Source: Akkermansia muciniphila (GTDB lineage: Bacteria > Verrucomicrobiota > Verrucomicrobiia > Limisphaerales > UBA9464). Taken from it: a DNA stretch of 64,000 bases. A program made the translations under genes and the position numbers. Below, piece by piece: positions 19,201 to 26,511 of the stretch (positions are counted from its first letter, which is position 1; each line of letters opens with the position of its first letter). The notes under the pieces were generated by a model. That model saw only the letters and a list, made by a program, of their open reading frames with translations, did not search any database and had not been told where the DNA came from. The stretch covers positions 62,001 to 126,000 of the forward strand of contig CAMDGV010000003.1 in NCBI GenBank assembly GCA_945898055.1, given 5' to 3'.

Positions 19201-19585
19201 GGTCCACCGCACCCGCGCGGATCCAGTCTTCAAAGGCGACAATTTCAGCTTCCTTTAAAGGGCCGCCCTTGGGAGGCATTGGCTTGTTATCGTGGGCGGT
19301 GCCACGCAGCACTTTAATGAGAAGACTCTGCTCCGGTTTTCCAGGAACCACTGGCGGGCCCGAGGCTCCGCCCTTCTCTAACCCGACCTTTGAATCTAGC
19401 AGCAACCCTCCGCCTGGTTTCTCAGTCGAGACACTGTGGCATTCTTGACACCTTTCGACGAACAGAGGGCGGATCCGGTTTTCAAAAAAATCCGACGCGA
19501 CCGTTGTCGCCCGCACTGGAGTAGTCATCCCTATCGCCCAAGCGAGGCTAATTAGAGTAAAGCAGATCAAAAAGGATCGAGGCAT
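16220..19585 (-). CDS. PSCyt1-DUF1549-DUF1553 protein
   Basis: Exported protein of 1121 residues with a signal peptide (about 1-27). A planctomycete-type cytochrome c domain PSCyt1 follows, with Cys46-x-x-Cys49-His50 (CQECHS) and the [15 protein letters not shown] and MPPKGGPL segments. Next come DUF1549 ([17 protein letters not shown] ... [17 protein letters not shown] ... [12 protein letters not shown], another CxxCH) and DUF1553 ([25 protein letters not shown] ... [15 protein letters not shown]). A beta-rich C-terminal module lies beyond. These genes usually precede a DUF1501 gene; the only one in the window is at 42.2 kb, unlinked. Function is unproven; carbohydrate or sulfated-polysaccharide catabolism is often suggested from neighbourhoods. 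Confidence 0.92.
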   Translation of the reverse strand: [1121 protein letters not shown]

Positions 19586-19688
19586 AGGCTGGGAAGTCGA
19601 ATAGATCGAAAAGATTCTATGATCGCTTGATCATACTGCGGCTTGCAATTGATAGGAACTTTCTTTTTCGGCACGGAGGATAATTGGT

Positions 19689-19976
19689 TTCATCAATGAA
19701 GAGGACGTCGCCCTCCTCGAGATTGGTGAGAACGCCAGCGAAGTCGGCGGGTTTCTCCATGGTCAGCCCGCTGATGGCGCGGAGATTCGCGCCCATCGCT
19801 TTGGTAAGGATGTGGGTGAGCGTGGTCTTGCCGAGGCCGAGAGGTCCGCTGATGAGAATATGATCGAGCGGTTCGCCGCGATGCTTGGCCGCGGTGACGC
19901 CCATATCAAAGCGCTCCTTCACCTTGGCTTGCCCCCTGAAATCAGCGAAGACCGCGGGCCGGAACGTCTGCTCAAG
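19689..19976 (-). pseudogene. ruvB fragment (Holliday-junction helicase), truncated
   Basis: About 96 codons match the N-terminal ATPase part of RuvB: LEQTFRPAVFADFRGQAKVK, a Walker A motif GPLGLGKTT (normally GPPGLGKTT), MEKPADFAGVLTNLEEGD, and Walker B VLFIDE. Identity stops right after the Walker B Asp-Glu, where RuvB normally continues I-H-R-L; the frame then runs 23 unrelated codons to a stop at 19617. RuvB is normally about 340 residues, so sensor, arginine finger and DNA-binding domains are missing. There is no start codon immediately before the match. It is a relic, not a working helicase; an intact ruvB should exist elsewhere. Confidence 0.8.
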
Positions 19977-19992
19977 GACTCCGGCCGGCTTG

Positions 19993-20047
19993 TGTACAAC
20001 GACAATTATTCTTCCCCCTCCCTGGGAATAATAATCGTCGTTGTACA
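19993..20047. repeat. 55-bp imperfect inverted repeat (hairpin)
   Basis: Two 24-base arms (19993-20016 and 20024-20047) are complementary at 22 of 24 positions around a 7-base loop (CCTCCCT). Both outer ends read TGTACAACGAC inwards. Arms are AT-rich and capped by GGG/CCC at the loop. It lies 17 bp from the broken end of the ruvB relic. It is too long and lacks a U-tract for a simple terminator; a mobile-element end, a folded single-strand substrate or a dyad operator are the options. Confidence 0.75.
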
Positions 20048-20777
20048 GGCTTGGTTAACACCTCGGAAATCATCCCCTTGGACACCCACCAACAATTGGC
20101 GATGAGGATAGGTGCAGCAAGGGCAAAGGCGAAATTGACAGAAATGTCTACCTTGCTGAGACCGATCATCCCCATACGATCGATAAAGCTGTGCCCATCG
20201 GTGCATCCCCCGCATTCCTCCTCGGCGGGTTAATGTGGATCAGTCGAACACTAATCCGACGCTTCATATCCGCTCCCGTACCTCCCGCAGTTGTTGGTGG
20301 TTGAGCTAGACTACTTTCTCCGAGGGTGGCAAGAGGAGGGTTGGAAACTGCGGAAGTTATTCAAGGCCAGATGGTTGGTATCCGGTCGGTCGGTGGAGGA
20401 GTTGCGAGGGTGGAGCCCGTAAGCGCATCGCCTTGGAGCGGTGCCGGCGGTGGGACTGGCGGGATGCCAAGGGCAGGCTGAAGGGCTTCGCATCCCGCCC
20501 CTAGGCCATGTTCTCGGCCCAAGGCCACTTTGGCCTGCCGCCATTGTGCGGCCGAATGGGCTACTTGAACGGTCAGCTTACCCAATGATTGCGCCTGAAT
20601 CTCGTTGTTCAAACCGTCAGGTGTATTCGCCACCGTGGGACAATATTTTCAGCGGCTCAGGTTTAGCCGTTTCTTTCCCCCCTCCTCATCGGCCCTTTCC
20701 AACTACCAGCCAAACGCCCTGACCTCGGCGCTAAGAAGCGACACTCACACTTGACCCAGACTGCGTCTGTTCTTTGA
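20048..20777. other. gene-free stretch beside the ruvB relic
   Basis: Several short frames are open on both strands (for example 20051-20233 plus, 20361-20633 minus), but none shows a domain, a signal peptide or a plausible ribosome binding site. Composition shifts to GC-rich in 20380-20560. I read the stretch as decayed or transferred sequence between the relic and the protease gene. Confidence 0.45.
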
Positions 20778-22256
20778 TTATTCTTTGTCGTACTGACGGC
20801 TGAAATCGAGGACGACTTGCCTCTGTTCCCCGTTTCGGAGAATGACGATATTTGCCCGGTGTTTGGTGCTTAGGTTCTTGAGAGTCTCACCATGGATTGC
20901 CTTCACATCAGCCGGTGATTTAATCTCTTTACCATCGATCTTGAGTACAATGTCCTGCTGGGTCAGGCCAGCCTGTGAGGCGTTGCCAGGAAATTTCACT
21001 CCGTAAATAAAGACCCCCTCATTACGTTGGAAATAGAGATCAGGATTATCGAACTGATTGATGGCTTTAACCGTGAAATCCCAGCGTAAGCACTCGATCT
21101 CTTCACCCTCGACCTTGCCCTTCTCACGTGGAAGTAATTCAATCTTTTGAATCGTCCCTTTACGGGCAAATTCTAACACGGCGGGTTGTCCCTTAGGCAA
21201 TAAACCCAGTCGGCGACGCACTGCGGGTAAATCCTCGTGAGTGAGACCGGTTACCGCTTCGGCATTGATCTTGATAATTCGGTCACCCGCCACGAGACCC
21301 GCCCGACGGGCCGGGCTCTCTGGATCCGTCTCAGCCACGACAACCCCTTCGTTCTCTGGGAAGTAGACATTTCGGTTAAAATCCTTCAGTGGCTGCAACT
21401 GAATACCCGTCCAACTCCAATCCATTTTTCCATGCTTGCGAATCTGCTCGGCCACAACGCGAGCGACTTCGATCGGTACGGTGAATCCCATATCACCACC
21501 GCCTCCCATCATTCCTCGAGTATTGAGCCCGACGACTTCGCCGGCGGTATTAACGAGGGGGCCCCCTGAATTCCCAGGGTTAATGGAGGCATCTGTTTGT
21601 AACCAAGAGCTATATTCACTCGACCCGGGTAGGAACCGTTGAGTGCAAGAGATAATCCCAATCGAAACGGATCGTGAAAGGCCATAGGGCGCTCCCATCG
21701 CCATGACAAAATCACCTTCGGTTAGCTGGGACGATCGTCCTAATTGCGCGAAGGACAGAGCCGTTAGGTCAGCTCCACGTACTAGTTTAAGTAAGGCAAC
21801 ATCGGTATCCTTGTCGGAACCGAGTACCTTTGCATCATAGGCTTTGCCGTTGGAGAGCAAGCATCGAACCTCGGTCGCTTTATCGACCACATGCCAGTTG
21901 GAAAGCAATTCGCCCTCAGCAGAAATTAAAACCCCAGATCCTGAGACCTCTTGGGAAACCCGTCGTCCTCCTTGCATATCCTCGCGGAGGCATTTGATGA
22001 ACACCACCGCCGGGAAGACTTTCTCCTTTGCACTCTTCACGACACTCCGGAAATCAAGTTTATCCAGACCTCGCAAGGACAAATCATCTTGCGCCGAAAG
22101 ACGGCCTAGCAGGGGCAAACCGCTCAACAGAGGGGCAAGAAAGAATAGGAATCGGAGAATCACGTACGTGGACACTACAACGAAGATTCCTAGTGTCGAG
22201 TCGCTCCGAAAAAGACGATCATTCGACAAGAGCACATTCCGGTGATTGGCAACCAC
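20778..22256 (-). CDS. HtrA/DegP-like serine protease with two PDZ domains
   Basis: Envelope serine protease of 492 residues. A hydrophobic N-terminal segment (about 31-50) acts as signal or anchor. The trypsin-like domain carries the triad His122 (SNWHVVD), Asp152 (KDTDVALLKL) and Ser230 (INPGNSGGPL). Two PDZ domains follow (about 280-375 with DPESPARRAGLVAGDRIIKIN, and about 400-480 with GNASQAGLTQQDIVLKIDG). Architecture is that of DegP/DegQ-type quality-control proteases. Its start lies only 23 bp from the divergent dgt start, leaving almost no room for two promoters, so a start further inside (for example a GTG near codon 26-28) is possible. Confidence 0.9.
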   Translation of the reverse strand: MVANHRNVLLSNDRLFRSDSTLGIFVVVSTYVILRFLFFLAPLLSGLPLLGRLSAQDDLSLRGLDKLDFRSVVKSAKEKVFPAVVFIKCLREDMQGGRRVSQEVSGSGVLISAEGELLSNWHVVDKATEVRCLLSNGKAYDAKVLGSDKDTDVALLKLVRGADLTALSFAQLGRSSQLTEGDFVMAMGAPYGLSRSVSIGIISCTQRFLPGSSEYSSWLQTDASINPGNSGGPLVNTAGEVVGLNTRGMMGGGGDMGFTVPIEVARVVAEQIRKHGKMDWSWTGIQLQPLKDFNRNVYFPENEGVVVAETDPESPARRAGLVAGDRIIKINAEAVTGLTHEDLPAVRRRLGLLPKGQPAVLEFARKGTIQKIELLPREKGKVEGEEIECLRWDFTVKAINQFDNPDLYFQRNEGVFIYGVKFPGNASQAGLTQQDIVLKIDGKEIKSPADVKAIHGETLKNLSTKHRANIVILRNGEQRQVVLDFSRQYDKE

Positions 22257-22279
22257 GTCCGATCCACGATACTCACCTC

Positions 22280-23437
22280 ATGCCAGTAACCCACCACGAT
22301 CTCGAGGCGCGCGAACATCAGATCTTTGCCCCCTATGCTCAGTTCAGCGGCGATACCCGCGGACGCGTCTATGTTGAATTACCGCCCACTTGGCGGACAG
22401 AGTTCCAACGCGATCGCGATCGGGTTATCCACAGTCGCGCTTTCCGTCGCTTGGAATATAAGACACAGGTTTTTCTGAACGGATCCGGAGATCACCTTCG
22501 CACTCGACTCACCCATACGATGGAGGTAGCGGCGATCTCGAGGAATATAGCGCGCGCACTGCGGCTCAATGAAGATCTCGCCGAAACAATTGCTCTTGCC
22601 CATGACTTGGGACACTCCCCAGTGGGTCATAAAGGCGAGTCCATGCTCAATCGCCTAATGAAGGATCACGGCGGATTCGAACATAATCGCCAGAGCCTGC
22701 GCGTCGTGGAAGTGCTTGAACGGAAATATCCCAAATTTGAGGGTCTTAATCTTTCTTGGGAGGTGCGTGAAGGGTTGGCGAAACACGAGACCCAATTTGA
22801 TACCCTCGCGGGCGGTACTTCTTTTACCCACCATCAATCGTCGCTCGAAGCACAAATTACCAACCTGGCCGATGAGGTCACTTACTACAGCCATGATCTC
22901 GATGATGGCTTGGATAGCGGGCTTCTTGATGAAAAACGTCTTCTCAAGGAAGTAAAAGTATGGGCTAAGGCGGCAGGTACCGTACGCAAGGAGTTCGGTG
23001 TTTTGCCGGAGGAAAGTCGTCGTTACTACACCATTCGGGAGATTATCGAACAGCAGGTTCAGGATGTTGTCCTGACCACAGAATCGCGTATTTTGGCTTC
23101 GGGTGTGGGCAGCGCCGATGATGTCCGTGCTCAAAGGAAACCCTTGGCTCAGTACAGTTCGAATCGACGGCTTGAAAATGGTGAGCTTCGGAAATATCTC
23201 TACAAAAATCTCTATTACCATCCGGTGGTGGCCGAACCCAATAACCGAGCTATTCGAATGTTAGCTGAGGTCTTCAACACCTATTTGCAACACCCCAATG
23301 AACTTGGCGACACCGCGCAACGCCGAATCAAGACAGACGGTTTGCACCGAGCTACCTGTGACTACGTGGCCAGTATGACCGACCGATATCTGATCCAAGA
23401 ACACCACCGTCTTTTTGGGCTGAATATGGGCCTCTAG
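22280..23437 (+). CDS. dgt: dGTP triphosphohydrolase-like HD protein
   Basis: HD-domain nucleotide hydrolase that splits dGTP (or other dNTPs) to deoxynucleoside and triphosphate. The N-terminal family motif FQRDRDRVIHSRAFRRLEYKTQVF is followed by metal ligands His79 (THTMEV), His108-Asp109 (LAHDLGHSP) and a later Asp in LADEVTYYSHDLDD. The ATG at 22280 gives 385 residues; the frame is open far upstream but overlaps the protease gene and is unrelated to the family there. It lies divergent from the HtrA-like gene. A pair of hairpins follows about 120 bp downstream. Confidence 0.92.
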   Translation: MPVTHHDLEAREHQIFAPYAQFSGDTRGRVYVELPPTWRTEFQRDRDRVIHSRAFRRLEYKTQVFLNGSGDHLRTRLTHTMEVAAISRNIARALRLNEDLAETIALAHDLGHSPVGHKGESMLNRLMKDHGGFEHNRQSLRVVEVLERKYPKFEGLNLSWEVREGLAKHETQFDTLAGGTSFTHHQSSLEAQITNLADEVTYYSHDLDDGLDSGLLDEKRLLKEVKVWAKAAGTVRKEFGVLPEESRRYYTIREIIEQQVQDVVLTTESRILASGVGSADDVRAQRKPLAQYSSNRRLENGELRKYLYKNLYYHPVVAEPNNRAIRMLAEVFNTYLQHPNELGDTAQRRIKTDGLHRATCDYVASMTDRYLIQEHHRLFGLNMGL

Positions 23438-23559
23438 AGACCTTTTCCCAGCGCAGTTTGAGTCGCGCCCACGTCCCACTGTGCCACTCACTAATCGGGT
23501 GAACAGCGACGTCTGGGGGATGATGTCCTTGGGACTTAAGGCAGGCAGGAAAGAGAAAC

Positions 23560-23604
23560 GGCGGGTTTTGGGATGACACACGGTGTGCACCGCCAAAACC
23601 CGCC
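23560..23604. terminator. 12-bp perfect stem with nested stem between convergent genes
   Basis: GGCGGGTTTTGG (23560-23571) pairs perfectly with 23593-23604. The 21-base loop holds a second palindrome, CACACGGTGTG (23577-23587). It lies between convergent dgt and the membrane-protein gene at 23.9 kb. There is no clean U-tract on either strand, so termination is a guess; a cruciform or protein-binding role is equally open. Confidence 0.45.
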
Positions 23605-23608
23605 GGCC

Positions 23609-23628
23609 TTGCTTTCACACGAAAGCAA
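23609..23628. terminator. 8-bp stem, ACAC loop, probable bidirectional terminator
   Basis: TTGCTTTC and GAAAGCAA form a perfect 8-bp stem around ACAC, only 4 bp from the larger hairpin. The position between converging genes fits a terminator, and the minus strand carries a short T run (CTTTTGC) near it. Low GC in the stem makes it weak. Confidence 0.4.
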
Positions 23629-23884
23629 AAGTAAATCTGAAAAACCGAAGCGAAGTGGTTTTGACTGACCTCGAACAGAATTTTTCAGGGAACGACTTCT
23701 TAATAGCGAGACTTTGATGTTAAGGTCAAGCTTTGAAAGTCCGCTTGAGCAAAGTATTCTCGAAATACGCAAAAATACCACAGAACATTTGTGAAATTTG
23801 GGTGACCTTGCCGAGCAGGTGGACTTTCGAAAAGAGGAGGTAATTATTCGATCTTAAGAAGAAACGAACGATTGCTAGGCGGAT

Positions 23885-24943
23885 TCAGTTCCCTGCTTCG
23901 ATCAAAAGTTCGAGCCCGTATTCCGGTTGATTGTTGGTTGAGAATTGGGCGGTAAATGTTGTGGGGAAAAAGAGCCAGAAACGCGTTGTTGCACCTGATT
24001 GAGGTGTTAAAACGGGGTTGACGCTCGCAGGCACCAAGGTGATTTCCTCTGGAAGAGGGAGGCTAATCGAGGCTCCAGGTTCTTCACGCGCTGAAAGTTG
24101 CCAGTTGACGGTATGCGGCCCAGAAAGAAGATCGGACGAGAGAGTCCATCGCATCAGGTTTGTACCTCTGACCTTCCTAGAGAGGAGATTTGTCACTTGT
24201 CCTTGGGACCAATGACGAAGGGTGACTTGAGATTCAGCTTGAGAGGGAAGATCCACCCAGAGATTACGGGTGGAGTAGGTTCCAAATTGAGGCACGGGCC
24301 TTTGCCGTTGATCTTGTCCAACTTGGAGGTTTTCGTGGCGAGCCATAAAAGCCCCGGCTAAGGGAAAGGGGAGCGAGATGACTAAGGCCAAGTGAAAGAC
24401 TAAGCCAAAGGTAAACAGGAGCCATCCTTTGTTGGTTGGCGCACGTCGAACACGCCGAATAGAGGCGCCAACGTACCAAGAAATGAGCAAAAAAGTTATG
24501 AGTAAAAGCCCATTGAGAATGCGATCCGACTGGGATTTATCCCTGTGAATTTTGGAGATCTCATGAGCCAACCAGATCGAACCAAAGACAAAACTCGTCG
24601 CCAAGAGGAGTGCGCGTGGCCCGATAACAGCAATCAATGTGAGAGTCCGACCGCGAAATGCGGGGGCAGGTCCGCGCATTCGCCGCAACGGAATGGCCCC
24701 TAGCAGAGCTCCTAAAAACCCTAAAAGCCCTGAGAACCAGAATCCTAGGAAGATCCGGATGGCGAGCTGGTCGGGTAGTTTCTCGCCAACAACCATTGGA
24801 AAGATTGTTCCCGCTAAAATCGTACTTCCAAGGAGGGCTAAAACCGAGATGACAAAGGCAACTTTTGATAACTTAGATTGAGGAAGTGCCGGTAGCGGGG
24901 TGTCGGTAGTTGGTCCAATGGGCGGTAGAGGCGGCGGGATCAT
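23885..24943 (-). CDS. multi-pass membrane protein, unknown function
   Basis: I do not recognise this 352-residue protein. A proline-rich N-terminus (about 1-22) precedes roughly five hydrophobic segments (about 28-50, 63-85, 98-122, 142-160, 176-200). A C-terminal region of about 145 residues without membrane segments looks beta-rich and is probably extracytoplasmic. It is the last gene of a minus-strand series of envelope proteins from 29.0 kb, separated from the next by 75 bp, so an envelope role is plausible but unproven. Confidence 0.7.
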   Translation of the reverse strand: MIPPPLPPIGPTTDTPLPALPQSKLSKVAFVISVLALLGSTILAGTIFPMVVGEKLPDQLAIRIFLGFWFSGLLGFLGALLGAIPLRRMRGPAPAFRGRTLTLIAVIGPRALLLATSFVFGSIWLAHEISKIHRDKSQSDRILNGLLLITFLLISWYVGASIRRVRRAPTNKGWLLFTFGLVFHLALVISLPFPLAGAFMARHENLQVGQDQRQRPVPQFGTYSTRNLWVDLPSQAESQVTLRHWSQGQVTNLLSRKVRGTNLMRWTLSSDLLSGPHTVNWQLSAREEPGASISLPLPEEITLVPASVNPVLTPQSGATTRFWLFFPTTFTAQFSTNNQPEYGLELLIEAGN

Positions 24944-25018
24944 AGATCAAGAATAGCAATCGCAACCCCTGCGTCGAGCTCGGGCTAGGTCGACGGTAAA
25001 GTGTCAGTCGGCCAACAA

Positions 25019-26005
25019 CTAGTTAACTCCTTGCATCATATCTTCCATTAAACCCAATGCCACAGCTTCAGTGATCTCATTTACATCGTAGCTCCGCAAC
25101 AATCGGCCAGCTAATCGATCTGGACCAAGAATATCTCGAGAGGAGGCTTGTCCGATAATCTGGGCGGAATCAATTCGGATGGCGGTAACCTGAATATCAG
25201 GCGCCGTATAAATCTGGTCGCTAGAAATGCCCGGCACAGTGATTGTGCGAGATGAGATGAGTACTTCTAGTACGACATCGGCCACTTTTTGAAGGGCTTC
25301 ACGGTCCTTGGCGGCAGCTGGACCGCCAGTGGTGCCAAGAAATTCCTGCACTGATCGGTCTGTGAGTAACTGTGAAGCGACTCGTTGATCCGCTAATTTC
25401 GCTCCACCCATTCGAAGAGGGCGTCCCATAAGACGTTCGATATCTCGGACGGTCTGGCGATCGGTCAAACTATGGCCTGATTTCGAAGTGGACGTGAAAG
25501 TATTCTCGCCGGTGACGCGTTCTTGGGTCCCTTTGAGTGGAGCAATGGCCGCTGCCCCGCCCGCAGAGACAGTGCCCACCACCGTCACGTTTTGGCCTAA
25601 AGGTGAACTAGCAGCTGAAGTTCCTTGCAAATCTGCTTTCAGTGAATCCGTTGATTCGCGGCGACCCGTAAGACGGAGTCCACTCGATTCGTCCACGAGT
25701 TCACGGTTAACAAAGAGGACCAAGCGCGGTCCACCGATTTTTGGGTAACCGGCTTTAAAACGATCGATGACAGTCCGTGCCTGTTCAGGAGAAATAAGAG
25801 GAGCACGACCGGTAAGCGGTCTTTGGTCGTAGGTGTAATGGGCCGGTTCGTGACCAGCGTTGGCTGGTACAGTGACAATCGGAGGGGCTGGTTTTTGGGG
25901 TGGTGGTGGTGGCGATTTAGCCCGCGAATCGGCTAACACGGACGGAATCCCTGCGGCCAGTGCCGCAAGCAAAGCTGTGAAAGGGAGAAATTGGAGAGGT
26001 GTCAT
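25019..26005 (-). CDS. secreted protein of the LpoB-neighbourhood, unknown function
   Basis: Exported protein of 328 residues from the ATG at 26005; the first 25 residues form a signal peptide ending around VLADS. A proline stretch (SPPPPPQKPAPP) follows, and the body has no cysteines. The central and C-terminal parts (EALQKVADVVLEVLISSRTI, IQVTAIRIDSAQIIGQASSRDI) resemble the alternating strand pattern of LpoB/CsgG-type domains, so it may be a distant relative of the LpoB-like protein in the same cluster; this is only a pattern resemblance. It starts 28 bp after the YcfL-like gene. Confidence 0.65.
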   Translation of the reverse strand: MTPLQFLPFTALLAALAAGIPSVLADSRAKSPPPPPQKPAPPIVTVPANAGHEPAHYTYDQRPLTGRAPLISPEQARTVIDRFKAGYPKIGGPRLVLFVNRELVDESSGLRLTGRRESTDSLKADLQGTSAASSPLGQNVTVVGTVSAGGAAAIAPLKGTQERVTGENTFTSTSKSGHSLTDRQTVRDIERLMGRPLRMGGAKLADQRVASQLLTDRSVQEFLGTTGGPAAAKDREALQKVADVVLEVLISSRTITVPGISSDQIYTAPDIQVTAIRIDSAQIIGQASSRDILGPDRLAGRLLRSYDVNEITEAVALGLMEDMMQGVN

Positions 26006-26033
26006 GGAAGTCGAGAGTGGATAATTGGCCCGT

Positions 26034-26495
26034 TTATCTTGCCTCACGCGCTCGGATAGTGAAATTTCTCGCCTTATCGTTCATCGAGGCAAACTTCACC
26101 GTTTCTTGGCCGTTTTCAGTGAGAATCAAAGTTTGCCAAGGAGTTTCGTCGCCCGTGGAAAAGCCCGCCAGATCTTTGAAGATGCATTGAACCTGGATCT
26201 CAATTCGTCGATTCAGCCGGTTCCTTAGATTACCAGCGACCTCGAGCCGCCCATCCTCAAGGGGGCGCGTCATCAGTCCAGAGGCGGTAATGCTCCGTTG
26301 CGCGCGGAAGTTCATTGTGACGAACTGTTCCCGGTTTTCGTAATCATATTTTCCGCCATTACGCGCCGGATAAGCACCGCCGGCTTGGCCGGTCGAAATG
26401 GCACGACTGACACCTCCTATTTTTTCACCGGTGCGGGCGCAACCGGTCAACAGGGCGAGGAGGACGAGGGTGACGCATACTGATTGGGTATTCAT
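26034..26495 (-). CDS. YcfL-like (DUF1425) lipoprotein
   Basis: Lipoprotein of 153 residues. The ATG at 26495 puts a classical lipobox at the right distance (ALLTGC); the open frame further upstream overlaps the neighbouring gene and is discarded. The domain QFVTMNFRAQRSITASG ... GRLEVAGNLRNRLNRRIEIQVQCIFKD fits DUF1425 (YcfL), a small beta-sandwich. In E. coli ycfL lies beside lpoB, and the same pairing is present here. Likely outer-membrane or periplasmic, role unknown. Confidence 0.75.
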   Translation of the reverse strand: MNTQSVCVTLVLLALLTGCARTGEKIGGVSRAISTGQAGGAYPARNGGKYDYENREQFVTMNFRAQRSITASGLMTRPLEDGRLEVAGNLRNRLNRRIEIQVQCIFKDLAGFSTGDETPWQTLILTENGQETVKFASMNDKARNFTIRAREAR

Positions 26496-26511
26496 AACAG
26501 TTGGAAACGGT

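Noticed and set aside
19640..19665. TTCCTATCAATTGC in the ruvB-relic region also occurs near 61788, considered as a shared repeat
   Set aside because: Only 14 identical bases with unrelated flanks; matches of this length are expected by chance in a window of this size.
20361..20633. 90-codon minus-strand frame beside the ruvB relic
   Set aside because: Low-complexity Pro/Gly-rich translation typical of GC-rich non-coding DNA.
22655..23221. 188-codon minus-strand frame inside dgt
   Set aside because: It lies fully antisense to well-conserved dgt motifs and shows no domain.
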